NCBI GenBank assembly: GCA_949065595.1
Contig: CARSXK010000021.1
Location: 1-19,133, forward strand
Origin: UBA5026 sp949065595
GTDB lineage: Bacteria; Bacillota_I; Bacilli_A; RF39; UBA660
DNA length: 19,133 nucleotides
Direction of reading: 5' to 3'
Shown here: positions 14,585 through 19,133 of the stretch, one piece after another
How positions within the stretch are numbered: position 1 is the stretch's first letter
How the letters are laid out: the number at the start of each line of letters is the position of its first letter
Translations under genes and position numbers: made by a program
The notes under the pieces: generated by a model
What the model saw: only the letters and a program-made list of their open reading frames with translations
The model's database searches: none
Told to the model about the DNA's origin: nothing

Positions 14585-15232
14585 ATGAAAAAGATTGTAG
14601 TATTGTGCATTTGTTTAGGATTACTTCTACCATGTCGATTGGTAAAAGCAGAAACAGACTTGGCTCCAAATGCGAAAAGTGCAGTTTTAATAGAGGCAAG
14701 TACAGGAAAGATTATTTATGAAAAAAATAGTCATGAAAAGCTTGCACCAGCTTCTATGACCAAAATGATGAGTATGTTAGTGATTGTAGAAAGTATTGAA
14801 AAAGGAGTCATTGGTTGGGATGATATGGTTACAGCATCAGAAAATGCATCTAAAATGGGTGGTAGTCAGATATTGTTAGAAACTGGAGAACAAATGCTTG
14901 TATCCGATTTGTTCAAAGGTGTTGCAGTTGCTAGTGGAAATGACGCGGTTGTTGCACTTGCTGAAGCAGTAGCAGGAACAGAAGAAGAATTTGTATCTAT
15001 GATGAATCAAAGGGCAAAGGAGCTTGGATTAACTGATACTGTATTTAAAAATCCCCATGGATTAGATGATGCCAATCATTATTCTAGTGCATATGACATG
15101 ATGTTAATTGCCAAGGAGCTTGTAAAACATGAAAAAGTATTAGAATATACATCCATTTATGAGGACTATTTACGAAAAGGAACTCCCAAAGAATTGTGGC
15201 TTGTTAATACCAATAAAGTCGTATGTGTATAA
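14585..15232 (+). pseudogene. 5' part of a DacA/DacF-type serine D-alanyl-D-alanine carboxypeptidase, split by the element
   Basis: Signal peptide (about 1-22, ending VKA), then the penicillin-binding fold: catalytic SMTK (Ser57, Lys60) and SGN (117-119), then the GLDDANHYSSAYDM stretch. Genuine sequence ends at Lys211 (15215-15217); four foreign residues (VVCV) and a stop follow from inside the element. The KTG motif and the C-terminal domain are missing, so the product should be inactive and cannot be anchored. The rest resumes at 19080 in the same frame. ATG 14585 has GAGGTG 5 bases upstream; the ATG at 14582 is an alternative. The intact enzyme would trim D-Ala from pentapeptides in the wall. 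Confidence 0.93.
15206..15226. other. attL junction of the serine-integrase element
   Basis: Chromosome-side half CCAAT, core TAAA (15214-15217), element-side half GTCGTATG. The crossover dinucleotide is inferred to be AA at 15215-15216. Confidence 0.85.
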
Positions 15233-15262
15233 AGCATAAAATAATCATTAAAAGCCTTATAA
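15218..15262 (+). repeat. Left imperfect terminal inverted repeat of the element
   Basis: Compared without gaps to the reverse complement of 19034-19078, 29 of 45 bases agree by my count, with identical blocks GTCGT, AGCAT and CCTTATAA. It forms the left arm of attP. Confidence 0.6.
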
Positions 15263-15280
15263 TAAGGTTTTTTTTCTTTT
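15250..15280 (+). terminator. Terminator at the left end of the element
   Basis: AGCCTTA, loop TAA-like, TAAGG-TT with a G-T pair, then a run of T. It would stop transcription entering from the truncated DacA gene. Confidence 0.55.
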
Positions 15281-15410
15281 GTATTTATACATGTGCACTA
15301 CAAAAGTAATATCAATAACAGGCAATCTGTGCAAAAATCGTCCTAACTTAAAATAAAAGGTACTAAATCATTGAGAAAATTGTAAAAAAATGGTAGACTA
15401 TTATTAGTGA

Positions 15411-15437
15411 AGTTACTTTAATTAGTAACTTTTTTGT
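15411..15437 (+). terminator. Hairpin terminator inside the element's left end
   Basis: AGTTACT (15411-15417), loop TTAATT, AGTAACT (15424-15430), then TTTTTT. Confidence 0.7.
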
Positions 15438-15520
15438 TGTCTAAAATCTTCAGTAGAGTGTGTAGAAATTTAGGTGGTATTTTTAATTATTAAACAAATA
15501 TACTTTATTAGGTGATTCTC

Positions 15521-15622
15521 TTGATTTCAATTGAAACTAGCAAGGCAATGATTGAATTTTTTATTAAAAATTCCTTACCTAAAATATTAGAACAACAAAA
15601 AATAGATCAGGTAAAAAGGTAA
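15521..15622 (+). CDS. Short ORF, 33 residues, possibly a gene fragment
   Basis: TTG start with AGGTGAT 4-5 bases upstream. The product starts MISIETSKAMIEFFIKNSLP and ends KIDQVKR. I recognise no family. The good ribosome binding site suggests it was or is translated; the shortness and decayed neighbours make an N-terminal remnant equally likely. Confidence 0.3.
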   Translation: MISIETSKAMIEFFIKNSLPKILEQQKIDQVKR

Positions 15623-15744
15623 CATAATTTAAGTAACATTTTGTAACGAGTAATAAAACTTTTAGGTATGTTGTTATCGTGCCAAAAGGTAACACATAAT
15701 ATATTATAATAAGTTTTTTATAATATAATCTGGAGGTTTTGACT

Positions 15745-15987
15745 ATGAAAGACCACGAAAAGTTTATTTTTGTGTAGATTATGATTATATAAAGATGGTA
15801 TAGGAATGACTAAAAAAGTTCAAATGCCAATATCACAATGGCTTGAAGATAATCATTATATAAGTACAAAATCAAGCGATGATGGTATCATAAATGGTAT
15901 AAAGTAAATGATTATTATTGTGCTAGAAAATTAGAATATTTTGAAAAACAAACACATTTTAAGAAACCATATAAGCCAAGTAAATAG
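15745..15987 (+). pseudogene. Decayed gene with several frameshifts
   Basis: An ATG at 15745 with TGGAGG upstream opens MKDHEKFIFV and hits a stop at 15775. Continuing in other frames gives VDYDYI, then DGIGMTKKVQMPISQWLEDN (from about 15795, containing ATG 15806), a stop at 15905, and after another shift NDYYCARKLEYFEKQTHFKK to the stop at 15987. Read together this is a plausible basic protein of about 80 residues broken by three frameshifts. I do not recognise the family. Confidence 0.55.
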
Positions 15988-16044
15988 TGATTATAAAAGT
16001 GCATAATCTCTTTTAATATGCTATAAATAATAGTTAAAATATGG

Positions 16045-16071
16045 TACAATATTTATATATTTAAAAGGAGG
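16045..16071 (+). promoter_or_regulatory. Extended -10 promoter and ribosome binding site of the Fic gene
   Basis: TGGTACAAT is an extended -10 (TGn plus TACAAT at 16045-16050). No good -35 lies 17 bases upstream. AAGGAGG (16065-16071) is a perfect ribosome binding site 7 bases before ATG 16079. Confidence 0.55.
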
Positions 16072-16078
16072 TTAAGAC

Positions 16079-16924
16079 ATGGAAAAAGAATTAAATGGAG
16101 AATTAAATAGTTATGAAAAAGTAGAAGAAACAAAAGATAGTTATAAAAAACAATTGTATTGGGATATGGCTATTGGATTACAACAAGTAGATAGTCTTGT
16201 ACCTTCAAAATATCTCATAGAATTAGCTAATGATAATATTAATGGAAAAATAAGTAGTTATAAAATAGAAGAATTGTTAAATAAATATTATGCAAAACAA
16301 AATATGGCTGATAAGAAAGTATCAGATGAACACGAGTGTGATTTAGTTGCTACTAGAATTGTTGAACTGTTAAATGATAAGAATTTTTCTTTTAGACCTA
16401 TCACATTAAAAGTAATTCATGAATATCTATTTAAAGGAATTTATGATTTTGCTGGTAAGTATAGAACATACAATATCACAAAAGAAGAACCAATTTTAAA
16501 AGGTGATACAGTTATCTATGCATCATTTAATGAAATTGAAAGAACTTTGGATTATGATTTTAATCAAGAAATGAAATATGATTATTCTAAATTAACATTA
16601 CAAGAGCAGATCAATCATATAGTAGATTTTACTTCAAGAGTATGGCAGGTACATGCGTTTGGGGAAGGAAATACTAGAACTGTTGCAGTTATGATTGAAA
16701 AGTATTTGAGAAGTCTAGGTTATGATGTTAATAACGATTTATTTAAAGAACATTCTGTTTATTTTAGAAATGCATTAGTGAGAAGTAATTATTCGAATAG
16801 AGCAAAGAATATTTATCCTACAAATGAATATCTAATTAAATTTTTTGAGAATCTGTTAGTTGGTAAGAAACATGAATTAAGTAGTAAAGATTTAATGGTT
16901 ATAGAATTATTTAATAATAATTAG
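16079..16924 (+). CDS. Fic domain protein (probable AMP transferase) with N-terminal VbhA-like segment
   Basis: 281 residues. The Fic core carries VHAFGEGNTRT (His192 to Arg200), a complete HxFx(D/E)GNxR active site, and a flap region FAGKYRTYNITKEE (about 124-137). Fic enzymes usually transfer AMP from ATP to Ser/Thr/Tyr of a target. The N-terminal segment, AIGLQQVDSLVPSKYLIELA and GKISSYKIEELLNKYY (about 31-71), looks like the VbhA-type antitoxin domain found fused to some Fic proteins. The exact (S/T)xxxE(G/N) inhibitory motif is not evident; LQQVDS is only a loose match. It is the sole intact cargo gene of the element. Target and role (toxin, defence, host modulation) cannot be read from sequence. 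Confidence 0.88.
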   Translation: MEKELNGELNSYEKVEETKDSYKKQLYWDMAIGLQQVDSLVPSKYLIELANDNINGKISSYKIEELLNKYYAKQNMADKKVSDEHECDLVATRIVELLNDKNFSFRPITLKVIHEYLFKGIYDFAGKYRTYNITKEEPILKGDTVIYASFNEIERTLDYDFNQEMKYDYSKLTLQEQINHIVDFTSRVWQVHAFGEGNTRTVAVMIEKYLRSLGYDVNNDLFKEHSVYFRNALVRSNYSNRAKNIYPTNEYLIKFFENLLVGKKHELSSKDLMVIELFNNN

Positions 16925-17004
16925 TTGTTTGTTGAGGGTTAAAATGAGTGTGTAAAAAACTTTGTTAAAATATTTAAGTTTATTTTTGAATTTGTATCAT
17001 TTAC

Positions 17005-17265
17005 ATGTCTGTTTTTGAAAGTCCCTTATATGATTGGGTCTAATTTGCAATATTTGGTGCAATTACACATGCAATTGTATTTAATCTAAATCGATTTCGT
17101 AAAAGTTTTGGACCATTTGTATATTGGGTATGCTATACAATCTTATTTGATATACTTTATTTAATTGCTCATTTTATAAAGTGGTACTTAACACTGCCAT
17201 TCCTTACTACGATAGAAATACTTATTTTAATTATAATTGTAATAAAAGAATGTGGGAATTTTTAA
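17005..17265 (+). pseudogene. Small membrane protein gene broken by a stop codon
   Basis: ATG 17005 opens MSVFESPLYDWV, then TAA at 17041, then the same frame continues for 73 codons (FAIFGAITHAIVFNLNRF ... IEILILIIIVIKECGNF) to a stop at 17263. Three hydrophobic segments suggest a multi-pass membrane protein of about 86 residues. No ribosome binding site precedes 17005, although GAGGG stands before a tiny ORF at 16945 (MSV, stop). Either decay or a sequencing error would explain this. Confidence 0.5.
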
Positions 17266-17282
17266 ATATCAATCAAAGGAAA

Positions 17283-17317
17283 AGAGAACTTAACTAGCAA
17301 AAGTTAAGTTCTTTTAT
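17283..17317. terminator. Bidirectional terminator at the integrase stop
   Basis: AGAACTTAAC (17285-17294) pairs with GTTAAGTTCT (17303-17312); TTTT follows on the plus strand and TCTCTTT on the minus strand. The integrase TAG stop lies at the arm/loop border. Confidence 0.75.
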
Positions 17318-18736
17318 TATGGGATTACCATTATTTACATCAAGAATTATGCTATCAATAAATTGGCTTATGAACGAGTTTTTTTGGGAGGTGTCTAGAT
17401 GTTCCCAATTGAGTTTAATGTCGCTTAAAATGTCTTTAAACTTACTATAATCAAGTGTTGATTCTTGTTCTTTATTAATGTTCCTTATAGAGTGATTAAT
17501 CAATTCTTTTTGATTTTGAATGTCTTTTAATAATTCTTTATAATCATTAGTATCTATTTCTTCATTAATAAATAATTTTTGGATTCTTTTTCTTTTGTTT
17601 TCAATTGTGGATAATTCCTTATTAAGTCTATCAAGTTTTTTATCATTCTTCTTATTGGTATTAATTTCAATATTGCAATCTAACTTTATATCTTTAATAT
17701 AATTTTCAAAGGCATTTAATACTTTAGCATGTGAAATACCACCACATTCACACCGAGCAGTTTGTTTATTATTACAATAATAAGTGATATATAATTTACC
17801 ATTATGACTTTGCTGTTTTGCATGAAATCTTGCTCCACAATGGGAACATTTTAATACTAGACCAAAGTAAGCATTTTCACTTGGAAATTTTTTTACATTG
17901 AAATGCTTTCTTTTCTTTATCATATTTTGAACCTTTTTGAATGTGTATTCATCAATAATTGGTTCGTGTTCGCTTTCCACAATAAATGCTTTATTTTTAA
18001 TCTTTTTATTTACACCATAACGAACTCTACCTAAATATGTTTCATTTGTAAGAATCGATTGAATCGTAGATTGAGACCAATCACCACCTCGTTTAGTTGG
18101 AACATTCCTTAAGTTATAATCTTTGGCAATACTAATCATTGCTTTTCCACTTAAGTAATTTTGATAAGTAAGTCTCACTAGTTCAGCTTCTTCTTCATTG
18201 ATAACTAAATCGCCTTTACCAACAATGTAATCATATCCATAAACACCATTTGTATTGGTATAGTTTCCTTGTCTTGTTTTTTCTTCATAACCAAAACTGA
18301 CTCGTTCAGCTAGGTTTTCTCGTTCGAATTCGGCGAAGATTCCAATGATTTTAATAAACATTCGCCCAACTGCATTGCTAGTATCCAACTTTTCGGTGAC
18401 TGATGAAAAACTACAATTATATTGCTCAAATAATTCAATTAAATTGATTAAGTCTTTAACAGATCTGGTTAATCGGTCAAGTTTATAGACAAGAACATTA
18501 TTGATTTCTTTCTTTTTAACAAGTTCAATTAATCTTGTTAGTTCAGGTCTATCTTTGATATTTTTTCCACTAATACCATCATCTAGAAAATAATCATATA
18601 ATTCCCAATCATTTACTTCAACATATTTAGTAAGTTTTTCTTTTTGAGCTGCAATTGAGAACCCTTCCTTGGCTTGATCTTCGGTTGATACACGAAGATA
18701 AACAGCAGTTTTTATATTTTCTCTAGTATCATTCAT
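17294..18736 (-). CDS. Large serine recombinase (site-specific integrase)
   Basis: 480 residues. N-terminal resolvase domain with the catalytic serine in AVYLRVSTEDQAKEG (Ser17), DDGISGKN, and the arginine-rich active-site stretch YKLDRLTRSVKDL. A recombinase domain follows (about 160-265: GVYGYDYIVG, NVPTKRGGDWSQSTIQSIL, TYLGRVRYG), then a zinc ribbon (CSHCGARFHAKQ ... YYCNNKQTARCECGG, around 295-340) and a coiled coil (about 360-425), as in large serine integrases. This class performs directional attP x attB recombination with a 2-base crossover, matching the junctions here. AAGGAAGTG stands just before ATG. The gene sits at the right end reading inward, with its 5' end about 340 bases from attR, the usual integrase-near-attP placement. 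It appears intact. Confidence 0.95.
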   Translation of the reverse strand: MNDTRENIKTAVYLRVSTEDQAKEGFSIAAQKEKLTKYVEVNDWELYDYFLDDGISGKNIKDRPELTRLIELVKKKEINNVLVYKLDRLTRSVKDLINLIELFEQYNCSFSSVTEKLDTSNAVGRMFIKIIGIFAEFERENLAERVSFGYEEKTRQGNYTNTNGVYGYDYIVGKGDLVINEEEAELVRLTYQNYLSGKAMISIAKDYNLRNVPTKRGGDWSQSTIQSILTNETYLGRVRYGVNKKIKNKAFIVESEHEPIIDEYTFKKVQNMIKKRKHFNVKKFPSENAYFGLVLKCSHCGARFHAKQQSHNGKLYITYYCNNKQTARCECGGISHAKVLNAFENYIKDIKLDCNIEINTNKKNDKKLDRLNKELSTIENKRKRIQKLFINEEIDTNDYKELLKDIQNQKELINHSIRNINKEQESTLDYSKFKDILSDIKLNWEHLDTSQKNSFISQFIDSIILDVNNGNPIIKELNFC

Positions 18737-18983
18737 ATACTCACTTCCTTAATTAGTTTTGAAACATAAGGCTATGGTTGATAGTAGTCATAATAGGCAA
18801 CAAATTATTTTATATTGTTACCGAAGTACTTGTATGATTCTATCTAATTTAATCTTATGTTTCTTATTTTTAATCTTGTATAACAAAATTTGCAGGGTAT
18901 AGAAATTAATCTACTTAAGGTAGTCATCAAGATTTATAAAAATTATTTTTAAAACATATCTCTTCCAATCTTTTTACGTGTAT

Positions 18984-19013
18984 AAGTGATACTTTCTAAA
19001 AGTCACTTTTTTA
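18984..19013 (+). terminator. Weak hairpin terminator near the right end
   Basis: AAGTGA (18984-18989) pairs with TCACTT (19003-19008), 13-base loop, then T residues. It would prevent read-through from the element into the 3' part of the carboxypeptidase gene. Confidence 0.4.
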
Positions 19014-19033
19014 ATTACAGAAAAAGCCTTTCT

Positions 19034-19078
19034 TTATAAGGAATTTGTAATCATTATTATGCTTTTATAACACACGAC
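19034..19078 (-). repeat. Right imperfect terminal inverted repeat of the element
   Basis: Reverse complement partner of 15218-15262; identical blocks are GTCGT at the tip, AGCAT 16 bases in and CCTTATAA 38 bases in. Confidence 0.6.
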
Positions 19079-19090
19079 TAAATTGACACG
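19070..19090. other. attR junction of the serine-integrase element
   Basis: Element-side half CACACGAC, core TAAA (19079-19082), chromosome-side half TTGACACG. The inferred crossover is AA at 19080-19081. Confidence 0.85.
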
Positions 19091-19133
19091 TTTTTATCCA
19101 GGTGTGGATGGATTAAAAACAGGATTTACAGAT
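19080..19133 (+). pseudogene. 3' part of the split D-alanyl-D-alanine carboxypeptidase gene (runs off the right edge)
   Basis: AAA at 19080 continues as LTRFYPGVDGLKTGFTD, containing the third active-site motif KTG. It has no start codon or ribosome binding site of its own and lacks SxxK and SxN, which are in the left part. Family enzymes read NTNKL-RFYPGVDGLKTG without interruption, so this is the direct continuation of the left fragment. Confidence 0.92.

Larger units (their letters stand above)
15281..15744. other. Left non-coding stretch of the element
   Basis: Contains no long reading frame. I see a possible weak promoter (TTGAGA at 15371, TAGACT 17 bases further) running straight into a hairpin terminator at 15411-15437, a 33-codon ORF with TTG start (15521), four GTAAC-type repeats (15618-15693) and a TATAAT at 15705-15710 before the decayed gene. 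The GTAAC repeats have no regular spacing, so neither an origin nor an operator can be claimed. Confidence 0.4.
18737..19078. other. Right non-coding stretch of the element (integrase upstream region)
   Basis: No gene is visible. It contains a perfect 10-bp inverted repeat, GAAACATAAG (18761-18770) and CTTATGTTTC (18854-18863), flanking the region where the leftward integrase promoter should lie; no consensus promoter stands out. A plus-strand hairpin AAGTGA/TCACTT with T tail (18984-19013) and the right terminal repeat follow. Confidence 0.5.
15217..19081. mobile_element. 3.87-kb integrative element with large serine integrase and Fic gene, inserted in the DacA gene
   Basis: The boundaries are set by the in-frame interruption of the carboxypeptidase and a shared TAAA at both junctions (15214-15217, 19079-19082); repeat-to-repeat distance is 3,865 bases. 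Removing one copy restores the reading frame exactly (NTNK joined to LTRFYPGVDGLKTGFTD). The element ends are imperfect inverted repeats. Contents in order: terminators at the left end, a 33-codon ORF, a decayed gene, an intact Fic gene, a decayed membrane protein and a leftward serine integrase. There is no relaxase, coupling protein, replication protein or phage structural gene, so it must be mobilised in trans or is a remnant. Confidence 0.9.

Noticed and set aside
15214..19082. Transposon insertion with a TAAA target duplication
   Set aside because: The TAAA repeat could mimic a target duplication, but no DDE transposase is present; the dyads of attB and attP centred on AA and the large serine integrase explain the junctions better.

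Overview
The window comes from a low-GC Firmicute with standard codon use, A/T-rich intergenic DNA, strong AGGAGG/AGGTGA ribosome binding sites and TTGACA/TATAAT promoters. Gene order (gpsB-rnpB, rodZ-like-pgsA-recA, infC-rpmI-rplT) points to the Bacilli/Erysipelotrichia side of the phylum. Near-consensus Spo0A boxes and a KinB-like kinase suggest a spore former or a close relative. I cannot name the species.

Layout. 1-377: end of an unidentified gene. 384-1968: a RodA/FtsW/SpoVE-family gene (minus) divergent from a membrane-anchored EIIB-like protein without the phosphorylatable cysteine; one perfect Spo0A box lies between them. 2055-4120: a multi-pass histidine kinase preceded by three Spo0A-box-like sites, then gpsB, then RNase P RNA. 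4153-6459: rodZ-like, pgsA and recA, with recA under its own promoter and a possible LexA site. 6542-8547: a translationally coupled pair, a FabG-like reductase and a PLP enzyme of the methionine gamma-lyase/aluminium-resistance family. 8565-10029: the IF3-L35-L20 operon behind an attenuating L20-type leader; IF3 appears to start at ATC and L20 carries a C-terminal Rho_N/SAP-like extension. 10186-11196: two membrane proteins, convergent. 11220-14008: three tandem VanY-type D,D-carboxypeptidases. 14037-14519: a hypoxanthine-DNA glycosylase-like protein. 14585 to the window end: a DacA-type serine D,D-carboxypeptidase gene split in two.

The main discovery is the split. A 3,865-bp integrative element lies inside the DacA gene. 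The left half stops at residue 211 and the right half resumes in frame at 19080 with the KTG motif. Both junctions share TAAA. Joining the outer flanks gives an uninterrupted gene and a small dyad (CAAT-AA-ATTG). Joining the inner ends gives a larger dyad (ACGACT-AA-AGTCGT). This is the expected geometry of a large serine integrase with an AA crossover dinucleotide, and such an integrase is encoded at the element's right end. The only other intact gene is a Fic protein with a catalytically complete motif and an N-terminal VbhA-like segment. Two further cargo genes are decayed. There are no transfer or replication genes.

Themes: much of the window concerns the cell wall and its regulation (RodA-like, GpsB, RodZ-like, three VanY enzymes, DacA). 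The element knocks out a serine carboxypeptidase directly downstream of three metallo-carboxypeptidases that could share its substrate.
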